Assembly: GCA_960531495.1 (NCBI GenBank) | Contig: OY482866.1 | Coordinates: 9,189,207-9,253,206, forward strand | Reading direction: 5' to 3' | DNA from: Zeus faber | Lineage: Eukaryota; Chordata; Actinopteri; Zeiformes; Zeidae | Length of the DNA: 64,000 nt | Shown here: positions 1-14,136 of the stretch, piece by piece | Position numbering within the stretch: position 1 is the stretch's first letter | How the letters are laid out: every line of letters begins with the position of its first letter | Program-made: the position numbers and the translations under genes | The notes under the pieces: model-generated | Databases searched by the model: none | Seen by the model: only the letters and a program-made list of their open reading frames with translations | What the model was told of the DNA's origin: nothing

Positions 1-1200
1 GACGTAAGCCTACAGCGTGGCGGGTGTTAGAATGTGTTTCCCACGCCCCCCTCTCCTGGTGCGCCCCGAAGGTACTGCAGGTGGGCCCGGAAGGTCATTC
101 CATTTTACAATAGATAAATAAAACGTTTGTCATTTTCAATTTTGGAATTAAGTTTGAAATTGCCATAAAATATTAACCACATTACCACATAACATATTTA
201 CATTTAAAAAAAGTAATCAGAACGAATAAAACAAAGCCATGGGAGTTAAATTACATGCTATTCTTCATTTATCTGACCTATTTTTTTTTATTTGTTCACC
301 ATGTTTTTTACATTTGCTGCTTATGGATTATTCATTTGCACTACATTGCTGCGGGCCCGCGTTCACATAGGATTGTTCTGTTTATGTACCCTAAAAAATA
401 AAAAAATAAAGGTTTTTTCTTGGATTCATGTGTCGGCTTGCGACTTGAAATCCAAAAATACGTCTGCGGCCCACCCAAAACTTTCATCACAGTTTTTGAG
501 TGGGCAGCGGAAGTTTTTAGGGTTTCAAGTCAGGCCGCGGCGTTGCTTTGGGCGTTAAACAATACATTGAACATATGCTTATATTCAGTTTTACCATTTT
601 TATAGACAGTATATTCCCAATTACAATAGTCCGAAATTGAACTTTGGAATTATCTATATTATGGGTCAATAGAGGGATGTTCAAGGTGTGTTTTCTGCTG
701 AGTCAAGCCAATGGTAAAGTATGTTTAAAATAAATCCAAAAAGCAGAAAACGAATGTTTATATTATTATAATATTTCAATATTTCATATATCCTTTTATA
801 TCCTTTCATATATCCTCCATATTTAATATATCCTAGATTTCCTTAGAATTGTTGAATGGACGATAATGTTTGTGGCAAGTAGTTTCGGTATTTCACCTAT
901 TGTTTGTAATAGTTTATGAATGTTTAAATACAGTAGTGATAGAGGTGTTGTTGTTTTTTGTATAATTACACAGTACCACACTTAAAAGGATGTAGAATGG
1001 ACTATTTTGTCAAATTACTTTTTCATCCATTACATATATACATATTCATATTATATATGTGAGATTTTGAGGCAATTTCACATTGGATTCTAAAGGACTA
1101 AAGGAGGAAAGAAAATACAATGATCGCTAACAATTAAAAGAATGCGTTTGATTCATATTGACTCCTTCTTGAGGTCATATGTTGACAATTGATCGGAAAA
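1..1200. other. AT-rich intergenic DNA, no gene seen
   Basis: No exon with recognisable coding content or paired splice sites was found. The stretch is AT-rich with short A and T runs. Its only clear structure is the imperfect inverted repeat at 442-531, listed separately. Confidence 0.6.
442..531. repeat. Imperfect inverted repeat (about 41-bp arms, 8-nt loop)
   Basis: The left arm begins gacttgaaatccaaaaa and the right arm ends ggtttcaagtc. When one arm is reverse-complemented they match over about 41 bases with a few mismatches and one gap. The loop is about ttcatcac. An RNA from either strand could fold into a long hairpin. It could be a tiny foldback transposon or a small-RNA precursor, and I cannot tell which. 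Confidence 0.6.
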
Positions 1201-1229
1201 AGTAAAATCACAAGGGGCCGAGCTCCAAC

Positions 1230-1250
1230 GCACGCACGCACCCACACACA

Positions 1251-1289
<39 letters not shown>
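1230..1289. repeat. (CA)n microsatellite
   Basis: Nearly pure CA dinucleotides, starting with a few CACG units and interrupted by CCC. Long dipeptide reading frames across it (Thr-His and Cys-Val) are artefacts of the repeat. Confidence 0.95.
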
Positions 1290-1291
<2 letters not shown>

Positions 1292-1917
1292 AGGGGCCCG
1301 TGTCCATCCTATTGATTTTGAGGGTACAATCAATACGTTTCATCGTCTTGATTGGATTAACTGTTTTCAAGTTCAACTTTTAATTGGATTTCCACTTTCT
1401 ACGATGGGAGCTTATATGAAAATCAATAGGCCAATCAATAGCTCCGTCTTGAGGAAGTTCAGCTGTTCAAAAAACGTGGACAAAAAAACTGGAAACACTG
1501 GCACTGGCAACCTGCGCCGGCCCTGCTCACTCACAAGGAGCCAATGGTATTGACCCCAGCCCATCAGATGACTTTTCCCTTTGGTTATTTACTCTTTTGA
1601 CATGTTTGTTTTATTGTTTTATCTTGCAACTTATGACCTATGTGGTGCCTCCCTCCCCCAACTTGCTTAGATGTTAAATATAGTTGTTGTTTGTTGTGGC
1701 GTCGCATGATGATCACTGGTTGTTATTTTCTTTGAATAAAGCTCCCTGAAAAGAATTTCCGTCAAGGAAATCTGATATCGCATTAAGTGCTATTTAGATA
1801 CATAAAATGAATGATCTAAAACTGTCCTGAAATTGTCGAAAAGTAGAGACAAAAATTCGCCTTCCAAAGGGTTTCCAATAGCCCAGCCTGCTGACAGCAC
1901 AGGTACATTTTTTTTAT

Positions 1918-2075
1918 TATAAATAAATACATAAATAGACAAACAAACATAAATTAATAAACAAATAGACAAACAAACAAACAAACAAACAAACAAATAA
2001 ATAAATAAACAAACAAACAAACAAACAAACAAATAAATAAATAAATAGATAAATAGATAAATAAATATTAAAATA
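1918..2075. repeat. (AAAC/AAAT)n tetranucleotide array
   Basis: Alternating AAAC, AAAT and TAGA tetranucleotides over about 150 bp. No coding content is credible here. Confidence 0.9.
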
Positions 2076-2446
2076 CATTGATACATTAATTAATAAATAC
2101 AATTTAAAAAGTCAATTCCAAATCCTCCAAATTGTTATACTGTGAGATATATTCAAACTAAATACATTCTAATTCAAAAGTAATAGGCAAGAAACATATC
2201 ATATGCCCTTCATTGATGAAATGTACTTTTTTTTTAAATTTAGGCAAGGTATGAGAATAAGATATAGATTGTGGAGTTGATATCGCTGAAATATTGCATA
2301 AATATAATCTCTTGTGAAAAAAACAAAACAAAACAAAAAACGTAATTAGCAGAGGTAAACTTCACAATTCAGACTTAATCCTCAATGTCTGGGCTTTGGC
2401 AAGACGGCCGCAGAACACGCCAAGCCACACAACCCCAATCCTACCA

Positions 2447-2447
2447 C

Positions 2448-2480
<33 letters not shown>

Positions 2481-2555
2481 TAATAATAACAATAATAACA
2501 ATAATAATATGAATCATAATAATAACAATAATAACAATAACAAAAATATATACAT
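2447..2555. repeat. (TAA)n / (AAT)n trinucleotide array
   Basis: Runs of AAT broken by AAC, grading into AT-rich sequence at the right end. Confidence 0.9.
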
Positions 2556-3049
2556 ATTAATAAAATAATAGAGAAGACAGGGTTTGTATGTGAGATAAGC
2601 GGTCCACTTGTGGTTTGGGTTGGTGGAGCACGCGGCTAATTGTTTCTTTTGTTCCAGCAGATGTCGAGAACTGTAAAAATAGCAGGTGGCCAATTATTTC
2701 ATTAGTCCAGCCGACGAACCACCACGAGAGATTAGGACACACACACTTAACTGGGAGTCGTAGAGAAGCCTGCGCGCTGTATACTCCAAAATGATCCATC
2801 ACATGTCCCCTTGAAATGACACTGAAATTTCATTGAAATTACATTGAAATGTAGATACGAGGAACTGTAGATACGAGACATGAGGATGTGCACTTATTCA
2901 TAGTCAAATATACTGGTTTATAATAAAGGAAATTTATGACCTCAATGGTCACTTGTGTAACGGGACCAAAGCTTTCTTTCCTTCTTTCTTTCTTTCTGCT
3001 TTTCATTGTATTAGGGGTAATATACATTTTCTGGCGTTAAAAGTCATGT

Positions 3050-3560
3050 CAGAAGGCAATACCTCTCACACCGCAAGTCCGATTTTCACGAAAGCTCGGT
3101 CTATATATCCAGGCAAATGTGCAAACGTCTTCAAAAAAAAGTAAGAGAGACCACTAAGCTCCGCCCATTTTCTTCTTTCTGAAAAACACTGCGTACCGCG
3201 CCGGCTTTGTGAACTTTCAACCCATTGACACCAGATTTGGTCCAGGACAGTAAAGGGACCTTGCTTCACAAAAGTACTATCAACCATTAACGATCAGATA
3301 AACAATATGGCCGCTATTAACCATCAAACTGGACAGTGGGTGTGGTCAAACACAAAATCGTTTATAATTCCTTGACCGTTAGTCCAATTATGTAAACATT
3401 TAACAGTAGGGGGGGGGGCTACAAATGCCAAAAAAAGTGTATCTCTTATATGATTTGTGGAATTTCACGAAGCTTGGTGTATGCTTGAGAGGACCACACC
3501 AAATATTGCTCCCCCGTCGACAGTTCGCCTGGAGCAACAAAATGCCTGGAGCCGGCCCTG
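3050..3560. repeat. Unclassified dispersed-repeat-like DNA
   Basis: Non-coding block with phrases such as 'tttcacgaagcttggtgtatgc' variants that read like an old interspersed repeat, and a GGCCCTG-containing end near 3550. No terminal inverted repeats were found. The family is not recognised, and the call rests on texture only. Confidence 0.25.
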
Positions 3561-4014
3561 CTGCCACAGCACAGTAGCAGGGAGGTATTAAGTCAGCAGG
3601 TCAGTGACTCTGTTTCACAACTATTTACGACGGTGAAGTACTGGGTTTAGGATTTCTCATTTCCGACGACCGCCACCAACGATCAATCAAGTTGGCAAGT
3701 CCCGCAAAAGCGCCACGATTCTACAACGAGGACGGGGCTGTGTCTGCCTGGTCATCTCATATGTTGGTAACCTTTTGGACTAAACCTGCTGAGCATCCCT
3801 GTGCAGCTTGCACCATGAGGTCGAAATGGCCTTCATGGGCTTGAATCCTGTTATCTTTAGGATAGGTTTGGTCAAGTTACAGTTAACTGTTATTGTACTG
3901 CTTATTGTATATTTTCTAAATTTTCAATATATACCCAATTCCTTTTTTCATATTTTTTATTGTACTGTTTAATTGCTTTATTATTTTTTTTCCTGTTGTG
4001 TTGATGTTATCTGC

Positions 4015-4015
<1 letters not shown>

Positions 4016-4065
<50 letters not shown>

Positions 4066-4179
4066 ATCTGTCTGTCTGTATACAGTATCTATCTCTCTAT
4101 CTATCTATCCATCTGATCTTGTACCGATCAACATGTTTCTTAAGGTTTTTCATTCCAGGTTATTGTCCTGGGTCGATGT
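4016..4179. repeat. (CTAT)n array joined to a 65-bp dispersed unit
   Basis: A (CTAT)n microsatellite at about 4016-4110 leads into a unit at 4115-4179 that starts gatcttgtaccgatcaa and ends cctgggtcgatgt. A second copy of the unit lies inverted at 15049-15113, again bordered by the same tetranucleotide. The linkage suggests one interspersed repeat with microsatellite ends. Confidence 0.7.
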
Positions 4180-5579
4180 ATATATATATATTTGCAAAAA
4201 CGTTTCAATTTTATTGGTCGATACTTGAATATTTAATAATAGTTTAAAACATCCTGTCCGAGTTCAGTCTGTTTGGAGATAAATTAAGTTGATGTTTCGA
4301 CACAGTTGAGATGATGATGAGATTATGACAGATTATGATTATGACAGATCATATGTTCATGGATCACGCACGCGTTAGGCACGCCTCAACAGAGTGACAC
4401 CCGGCACGTTTTCCGTTCCACATGGTTCAAAAATGTGCTATTAAGGAAAAACATCAGTGGTTCCAATCCAGGCGGTGTGTGCGTGTGTGTAACTATATAG
4501 TCGTAAGGGTGTTATTATATGATAACATCCAATTTATTACATTTGGTAAATTATAACAAAATTAATAGAAATTACGGAATGCGTTGAGTATAATACCTTC
4601 AAGTTGGTACTCTTCGACCTTGCAAACTGTGTATGGGAAACATTAGAGACCCCCACCAAAACCAAACTAACCCCCCACCCCACCCCAAACCCCGGGCCTC
4701 ACCATCCCCCAAGATAAGTGTCACTACCCACACACGACATGACATAATCTGGATTTTGAGACAAGAAGCTCTTTGTTTGGTTGGAGGGTTTGATGGTTAT
4801 GGATTTCAAATGTCAATACAGGGTTCATTCTGCACTTTTTTTTTTCCATTTTCAAGGACTTTCAAGAACGCCAAAAAACAACAACCCAATATAATACATT
4901 TGCAATGTGATCTTCAATTCTATTAATATAAATATTATCTTAGTCTCATTGTCTATTATTTATGAGTATAACTATTGTATCGCTCTCAAGAAAATGTTTA
5001 TTACGTTACGATTTTAATGAGGAAACCAGGGGGAATATCACAGGTTTTCAATGAATGTGTACTTTTCAAGGACTTTTGTACACCTGTATCTTGGTAATTG
5101 GTCTCACGAGCAACAGGTAAAACCCCCATCCCCACACACACTCAGGAGAGGAGACCTTGCTGTCCATCTGCTCCGGGGCTTGTTCTATCCAGACCTCTCT
5201 CCACAATAAACTCAACTCCACTGTCTGTGTCTCTGTGTCGGAGGGCCCTGAATACACCACTTGGGTGGTGTAAAAGTATGCTGTAGTTGAGAAAAAGTAT
5301 GCTGTAGGTTGACAGTAGGCTGCAGTGCTCGATCCTTGTTTCTCGAAACAAAACCAATAAAAATAATGTTTTTATTGCAGATTTTATTTTCCGACGTTAA
5401 CATGAAACAAAAAAATCCCCACCGTGCGGTGTCCCTGTGCAGTGTCAGCAGCGAACGTCAGAACAAACTTTTAAATTACGCCTCGTAGAGCTACGAGTGA
5501 AATTTGTTCAGAAACAGATTTTGGTGGACTGATAAGGTGAAATCAGTTTAAGTTACGGAGTACATACGAGTACTCCTCA

Positions 5580-6180
5580 CTTAACAATCGAGTTATGTTC
5601 CTAGGACCAGGTCGTTAGGCGAATTGGTTGATAAGCGAGGACCCGTGTTATTTCACGGTAAGGGTGCGTGGCCATTGCGAACGTTAGTGTAGTGAATACT
5701 GACAACTGCAGGAACGACACTGAGAACGGTGATGAGATGAGATGTACGTATATAGTGTATAAAGGGTGATGCGATGAGATGCTTGGCGCTTGGACGCCGC
5801 GCAAGCAGTGCGCACGCCGCGGTATTGTACGCAGCGTACAATACAAATTGGTCAGAGAGCTGGTTGTCAGTCTGGACGGTCGTTGAACAGGTAGGTAGGT
5901 CTTCAAGTGAATGACTACCTGTACAACGAAACCCGGAAATTAAGCTCAAACCCCATTGACTCCCAGAACTGGGGGCCTCAGGAGGGAGGCACCACCCCGC
6001 AGAAGCAGAGCGTCCTGGAACAGGATGGATTTAGAGGCATAATAGAATGGCTAGAATGCAAAAGAAAGTCTGAGTGGTATTTTCAGCAAAAAAAACTTTA
6101 AGACATGTCTTGGGGACCTCAGAGACCTACAGTATATTTACTTGTTGAGAAGGAGTATAATAGGTCCCCTTTAAGGTAAT
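5580..6180. repeat. Dispersed-repeat-like block, probable DNA-transposon remnants
   Basis: The left part (5580-5650) reads like the end of a Tigger/pogo-type element (cacttaacaatcgagttatg). The right part (about 5930-6175) ends gtataataggtcccctttaa, a phrase I associate with a common fish interspersed repeat. No complete TIR pair was resolved. Confidence 0.35.
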
Positions 6181-6222
6181 CAGTTGCCTTTCATTTAAGT
6201 AATTTCAACTTATCTAGACTTA

Positions 6223-6225
<3 letters not shown>

Positions 6226-6275
<50 letters not shown>

Positions 6276-6282
6276 CACACAC
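6226..6282. repeat. (GT)n microsatellite
   Basis: About 20 GT units followed by a short TATA/CACA tract. Confidence 0.95.
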
Positions 6283-6845
6283 AATAAAAGTCAAGACAAT
6301 AATAATATCAAAAAGTAGCAGCTGTAATGATTTGTGTTTACATCAGAAGTTGATATAAATCTGCCTGATTAGGGCTTCCGTTAAAAAGCAAAATAGACAA
6401 AATTAAAACAGCCAAAAAAATTGTACAAAACAAAAAACAAATTGACTTCGGCCACATGTAAAGCATAAAGGGCGCCGCTACAATGACGGTTTAAGTGTTA
6501 GATGTGGTATTATGGTACGAAACGTCCCGTGGTCTTTGGCAAATATGACAACCAAGGTGACTTTCGGCTGTGGAGATGAAAATAAAAATAAAATTCAAAA
6601 ACATTTAAAAGTGGTAGAAAATACCAGGCTGGAGACAGGCACTTTAAACCAATTGGATGCTGGGATATTTCCACCATATGGCCAGCGCTCACCTCCTTTG
6701 CCTGCCAAGTCCCATCCAGAGCGACCGTATGTTTGTTCTAATACACACAAAATCAAAACCTACCATCCCCCATGCGTCCTGTCCAGTAAAATCATAACAA
6801 TTACAATATTATGGTAATATTCGCTCAGTGTAATTGACTGTCTGT

Positions 6846-7174
6846 GGGTGATTCCACGTTTTGGGTGCCATTACATTTACAAATATGCATGTTAAAAGTT
6901 TAACAGATTTATAAAAATAAACACTATAACTAAACTTTACCTTGAAAATTTATCATTGAAATCCTTCAGAAATCGGATTATTGCTGCATTACTGTGTGAA
7001 TCCATTTCATACCTCACGCTTGAAACATCTTCTTTGTGAGTATTAGAGATTATGAAACATTTAGGGTTGAGTGTAAGACTATGGGACTTAGCTTCAATGT
7101 TGAAAAATGATTAAAAATAAAGGTCAAATTTAAACATTACATGGGCCAATGGCACCCAAATCGTGGAATCACCC
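6846..7174. mobile_element. Non-autonomous DNA transposon (MITE), 27-bp TIRs
   Basis: The left end gggtgattccacgttttg and the right end, reverse-complemented gggtgattccacgatttg, continue into gggtgccatt on both sides. That is 26 of 27 matching positions. The interior of about 275 bp is AT-rich with no transposase. The base quartet ctgt flanks both sides and may be a target-site duplication, but it adjoins a GT run so this is weak. The superfamily is not assigned. Confidence 0.7.
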
Positions 7175-8744
7175 CTGTGTGTGTGCGGGGGGGATGGGTG
7201 ATTTACCTGTATCTTGCTCTGATGACCAACAGGCGTGCGGCCACCCTGATCCCGGCGGCTTAAACCACACCACCCCCACACCGCAACCGCCATCTAAAAC
7301 GACTGGATTAACAAAACTGTTAAATTTATCCTAAATCACAGTCCACGATTGCCAAGCATGTACTATATATATTATATACAGTATACACATTTATAATAAA
7401 ATTACTAACTTGACCACTTGGAACCTAGAGTTGAAAGCAGCTGCAGGTTATGATGCCAGGCTGCCAGAACCTGTCAATAGCTTTTTGTATGTTTCACGAG
7501 AAAATAACGTGTTATATCTTAAAACCTACTGCTGTTCGAAGCCTAAGGAAGATTGTGTGTGAGCTTGTGAGTCCTTCGGGATTTCTGACACAATCTCAGG
7601 ATGCAATATAACATATCTTAATAACATTTTCCAATAATCCCCCCCCCCCCCCCGCAAAAAAAAAGAATTATATCACATACTGTACAATAATTATTTGGGC
7701 TGACACAGCATATTTGGCTTTAAGAATGTAAATAAAATGGGTATGCAAACTTGTTTTGTTAAACTCTTCTATTGTATATTGCCATTTTTATATTGTAGTT
7801 ACTTGTTAGTTGTATTGCATATTGCCAATTTAATTTTAAAAAATTATTTATTTTTTGTGTACTGTCAATCTTTCTACTTTTTTAGGCTCATAACATTTTG
7901 GCATTTTTTGGATTCTTTTTTCTTTATTATTATTGCCTAATGTTTTGATGTGTGCTGCTGTAAACACCATAATCCCCTCCTTAGTAGAATCCATTAGTGT
8001 CACCAAAGAAACATAAAACATACATACAACATAAAATGATTATCAATACACAGTGCAAGTGCCAGATTGCCTTCACTATTCACCCCCCCGCCCCCGCCCT
8101 GAAAAACATGATCTTCATAGCAACTCTCATTGTTAACTTCCCATAACAAAAGTAACATGTTATCCATTTACTGTGTGAAATAGATGAAATACAAGTTATA
8201 TAGAAAAAAAATCTCACCGCCCATACATGACAACAAAAAAAAAGTACAAATAAAAATCACATAAATAATTTAAAAAAGACCAAAGGCACAAAACATGATG
8301 ATAAAATTGATTTTGTGTGTTTCCCCTTAATGGACACACTGGAGTTAACGTGGCTCTGAAGGTTAAAGGTCAGTAGCGAAAGCTCGTTTCTATCAAAGTA
8401 ACCTGAGAGGGTTCCCTAATCTGCCGCCGGCTTTTTCCCGGTGAAGCTTCCCGTTGTTGCCATGACGACCTCCTGTGACAAGCGCTTCCCAGAGTCACAG
8501 TGGCGATTACGACGTGTGGATATAGACGTCACAAAGTTCAGATAACAAGAGGGGAAGGCATTAAAAACAAAAAAACCCAACAAAAAAAACAAACAAAAAA
8601 AAGAAACAACAGTATCCCTTGGTAAAGCGGTGCCATCGCCCAGCTCCCGCGGCTTAAAAAGGCGAGCGGATGTACGCTTGGAGTGCTGTGTTGCAGTCGT
8701 GTATTCTTTCCTCCTCCACCTCCTCCTCGATTCTTCTTCCCTCC
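7175..8744. other. Intergenic DNA downstream of zdhhc21
   Basis: No coding exon was recognised. The part next to 8745 must hold the zdhhc21 3' UTR. The first AATAAA on the minus strand that I found (TTTATT at 7923-7928) would give a UTR of about 820 nt. A C-run at about 7639-7654 and A-rich tracts are the only other features. Confidence 0.4.
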
Positions 8745-8966
8745 CTACACGTGGATGCGGTAGTGGGGGCCGGCGGGGAGCGGTCGGCGGCTCCGTAGCG
8801 GGACGAACCACAGGACTTTCCAGCGCGTGCCAAACACCTCTGACAGCGCCCACTGCCAGGATCTCTTTGTACCAGTGCTGCGAGGGAACATTAAAAGGAA
8901 GAAGCAAAAATGTTAATTAAAGTAAGGAAAACAGATGGCGGCTTAAAGGCCATCTCCACTATATTA

Positions 8967-9012
<46 letters not shown>

Positions 9013-12000
9013 TTTATATGGCACTCCCTGCGGCAATAAATCGAAGTACATTTCAACTGATTTTAGTTCACACTGGAGGAATAGAATAGAAGAGTCCTCA
9101 AGCTCCAAACTTTTCATGAAGTGCTCGCTATGATTTGCTCTCCGTTATTGACAAAACCCCCACAAAAGTCAACGCTAATAGTCCGGATGAGAGTGTGGTT
9201 GGTTCATACGACGGGAAAATGGCTAATGATGGCTGATGATGGCTGATGATGGCTGATGATGAGATGATGAGCTACTCACATTTCATTTGATGACAGAGAC
9301 ATTTTCTCAAGCGTGGTCGTGTCCTGTTTCAGAGAAAATGAAAAAAGGAATCTCGGTTGGTAGAAAGCAACAGTGGTTTGCGCATTATATTCTACAATGG
9401 ATCTGTGATGGGGACCGCGGGTGGACAATCCCGGGTCCAGAAAGTCCAACCTATACTTATGTCACTTAACAGTTTATTGCATTATATCATGTTAACGTGT
9501 CACACGTCATTCAGACCAAATTCCTGCCACTTCTACTTCTTCTGTTTATGTTCTAACCTCAGGCTACCTCAGCCGCCTCAATTGAACTCCAAACTAGAGA
9601 AAAAGATGAAAGTCTGTTTCAGGGAGGACAGATGAGACGCTTGGAAAGTATTTACGACTCCCTGATTGTGGCCACATGTATAAGGTCACCCCGTGATTAA
9701 GTGGTCTGTGAATGTAAATCACACTCTAGAGAGACGAATGCTGTCGTACCTGCCCTAAAGCGGCCTTCATTAAAGTGGTAATCCATAAGAATATTTTGTC
9801 AAATATCATATTTGATACTTTTTTTTTTGGCTGGCACGACTTAGGAAGCACCCTTTCAATGTATTTGCGCCAAGCATGTGCTCCATATATTTCCATTGTT
9901 GGTGGCGGGGGTCCGCCTTAACTGGCAGGAATGCAAAGGTTGGCCACACACTAGAACTGAAAGGCAAAACATGGAGAATGTGATAAAGCACAATAGCCAA
10001 AACAGAAAAAAAAAAAAAAAAAAAAAAAACACAACAACTTCTGGGACCCAATGTAAAGTAATATTCAGTGTAATGCACCCAACACAGAGAATCTCATGGA
10101 TTGCCACTTAAATGTATTTGGATGATGCCGATACTGTTGACACCTCCAACTCTGAGGACACACTCCAATACTGTGTGAACTAGTGGAACTATGTGGGTGT
10201 CATCTTAGACCACAAACAACAGATATTCGGAACAAACTGTCGTTGAGTGCACGCTAAATGAGGGTCAAGGCTGTTTTTTCGACGAACAAACAGAAGAGTG
10301 AACACAAATCTGTCAGCGCTCGATGCGCTCAGCGCCTGTTTCACCGAGTCAGCGTTGACCTTCACATTTAACAGCTTGGTGCGGCTCCCCAAACACATTG
10401 GACACAGGATTTAAGTCCGAGACGGTGATACCGTGGAGCAGTGGAGGAAGACAGCAAAGGACCATCAAAGAATTTATGAGAAGTGCATAATCAATAAAGT
10501 ACAATGCATAATGGATCTTCCATTCCAAGCGTTAAATCATCACTTTTTGGCCAAGGTTGAGGGCTGAACAGCTTATTACTGAGAGGCAAAGAGCACTGAA
10601 TGGCAAAAACGTCCCAGTGTGGGAAAAATACGTTTGTCAATTCCATATTTCTTCTTTAAAGTTCACTTTCAGTTGTTTAAATGTAGTTGCAACCATTGAC
10701 AGGAAAAGCTAATTTAAGGAGAACATACAGGACTTGGAAGTCTTTTAGTTTCGACTCACTGAGAGGATGCCAGCCACCTGGGTGTAGAAGAGGCTGCTCA
10801 TGCCGCCAAACATCGCCAGGCCCATCAGCGCCGAAACCCGCAGGAGGGCCAGCTCGTGTCGGGCTGTGAACCTCTCCTGGCAGAGGTAAACAGGAGCTTA
10901 TTGGCAGAATCCGTGTGTCGAAAACAGTAGCACACAACTAATACTGTTTAAGGACTCAAACAAATGTAGTACATTCAATTAATATGCAATCTCAGGAAGA
11001 ACATCCCATACACAAGTCGATCATTCAGTATCCAGATATCTACACAGAATGTATAATGTGTATAAAGTAGAGTTGATTGAGTTCTCAGACCTATAAGTAC
11101 TTCTGTACCTGGTCTTGCCCCGTCAGAGGCAGGAAGTAGTAGTACTGGCTGAAGTCCAGGACCAGGGTGAACAGACTGAGCACCTGAGTGTAGAAGCAGA
11201 GCTGCAGGAAGAGCCAGTGGTTGTCCTCTCCCACACAGTTATTGATCCTGATCAACGGGAAATTCATGTAAGAATGGGAGCGTCCAACTGACAAAAGAGC
11301 TGACTGAATCCAACTTTGAACAATTTAGGAGTTGTAACAACTTTGTAATGCAATAAAAGGTTTGCTTGCAACTGCTGTATCTGACACAAAGTAGTATCCT
11401 GTGATAAACTGTCGTTGGACGGCGGAAATGTTTGTCGTCAAGTTGGTTATTTTGTATTTGGCCAGGTAACGTTGCATGACAGACATTGTAATGGTTACTG
11501 TAACATCCACTTTAGGTTGCATTGCGTCATTGTTGTTTTTTTCATCCGATTTTTATTTTTTACTTTAAAGTATATCTTGTTCATGTTCCATCTTACCAAA
11601 CACTGACAGATGCAGCCATCAGGAGCAATTAGGGGTTAAGTGTCTTGCTCAAGGACACTACAGCATGCTAGCAGGAGGAGCCTGGGATCGAACCAGCAAC
11701 CGTCTAGAAATCTAGATTACTAGAGGACCAGCTGTACCTCCTGAGCTACCATCCCCGGATAATAAAATTATGACGTATTCACGTAGATTCACGAAAGCAG
11801 TCTAATTTACGTAATTTTATTTGTTGGGTTGAGTTTTTTTACTTTGATTACATTTTCAGTAAGTTACGTTTCCATGAAATACGAAAAACATTGGGGTATT
11901 TCTGTGAGTGAGTACCATTGCACGGCTTTAGTGGTTGAGTGGACGCGGTGACAAATGTTTAAGGACTACTTTTTATTGTATTTTTCATTAACCAGGTAAG

Positions 12001-14072
12001 AATTTATATATACACTCTCTCCCAGTCCCAAAACACAATAGGCCTAGGGCTTGTGGGATGGGTGGGGTGCGAGCTATGTGGGTGGGGATGTGGCGGGCGG
12101 CTGCCATCTTCCCTGTCACGCTCCTGCCCCAGCATGCTTCTCGTCCGTCCCGAAATTTTAGTCACACTCATATTAGCTTAGAACACATACACTCACACAC
12201 CAATCCTACTCCGAACAACACTCTTGTAGTTGTAGTTCCAGTTTTCCTGGACCTAATTAACTGTTTTTTCAATACATGTTGTCGTCCAATGTTTATGTTT
12301 TCGTGTAAATGTTGTTTGGTTCTATGTTTATTTGTCTCACCTGTGGTGATTCTCCCCCTCTTGGAGTAATGATCAGTTGTTTATAGACCCAAACATTGTA
12401 ACTAGTTCTCCAAAGAGGGGGGTTGGTGGTGGTTCTCTATAACCAAAACTGTGCTCTTGTCATCCTACAGGTCGTCCACAGGACAGAGTTATTGCAGCAG
12501 TTCTTGATGATTTAAGAATGAATAAAGAGTTGCATTGCAGCTTGAGAACTTGAACTCCACTTGCAGACTAACTCTGTCCTGGATGAAATGGCGTACAAAT
12601 ACTCTGTGTTGTTTGCCCAGCATGCTGACAGCAAAGGTTACATTTTTTATTATTATTTATATTTTTTAAACAAACAAATAAAAAAATAAAAAAATAAATA
12701 AACAAAGAAATACATAAATGAATGAATGAATGAATAAATTAATAAATAAATATACACGTAATATACTCGATAGTTTGTTAACTTCTACACACTACAGAGT
12801 GACCAAGTCCACGCCGCACACTGGACATGGTCCAACTGGACATTCACAACTGGAATCTGTACATTTATAATAAATAATAAGATGACGTCATAAAGCGTCT
12901 TACTGTCAATCTCATCTAATTTATTTTAGAACGACAAGTGTGACGTGCCAGTTAACCAAGACCAACTGAATAAGTTATTCGGTTTTTCACACATATCTAC
13001 TCAGTATGTGGATCAATGTGGATCACATTTAAACCACAAGATAAATGTGACATAGCTGTTTAAACAACACCTCAACCGTGTTCGTAGGTTATGTGACATA
13101 TTTCAGCGTGAAATGCATTGGCTCGTCTCTGAAATATTGATGAAACTTTGGTCAGTTTTTCACAAATATCTGCTCTGTATGTGGATCGATTTGGATGAAA
13201 CCTCAACCGCGGGATGTTCGTGAGAGCCCGGTTCAAACAAAACCGTGTTCGTGTGTTATGCCAAAGTTGGTGTTCCAGATAGTTTTAGGCTTCAAAATTC
13301 CACAGAAATACCACAGTTTTTCGTATTTCATGGAAAAGTAACTTATTGAAAATGTAAGTGAAAATGGAAGTTACGTAAGTTTGACTGCTATTGTAAACCT
13401 CCGTAAAGGTGTTAACCTATGTAAATAGGTCATAATTGAGACACACGAGACCCAACGTCCCTGAGACTGCAGATGTACCTTACCTTCTTTGGGAGGTAAG
13501 TTAAAACGATGACATGATTTTGTTTCAAGTAAAAATATGTGTTTTTAGTTCAAAGACAGAAAGTGCTCAGTATTGACAAGTTCTTCCATAATAATTCTAA
13601 TGGGAAATGAATCTTAAAGTTCCATAAATGGTGTCTGCATTACAATATAGGCAAGTAATCTATTAAACTGAATTTTCCAATTATAGATTATTAACCGAAA
13701 AAATACAATAAAGTAGTAATTACAACTAACATGTATTATATTTATAAAATAAAATGTATTTATTATTATTGTTATTAAAAATAATTACAAAGTTTGTTTT
13801 CATTATTGTTTCAGATGCTGAAAAATAGCCGAAACTCTAAGACGATATAGAAGCCATTGTCCAAAAATTCAGTCCTCAAGATCAGTCACAATATTAAAAA
13901 AAAATGTAAATACTGTACATGTTACTCCACAACATAACTCCACGATGTTTGTTAGTTTAGAAAATTGTGATGCATTGCATCCAAAAACTGTAACACGTAC
14001 CTAAAACGAATAAACTGGTCCCCATGTATTGCTACCTGCAGCTATATTTATTATGAGTACCAATCAGAGTAG

Positions 14073-14136
<64 letters not shown>

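Noticed and set aside
8416-8907. 163-codon minus-strand frame overlapping the last zdhhc21 exon
   Set aside because: It is a shifted reading of the true exon 8877-8745 and its 3' UTR.
11604-11758. tRNA gene
   Set aside because: A- and B-box-like words are present, but the cloverleaf is not intact and the body is that of a SINE.
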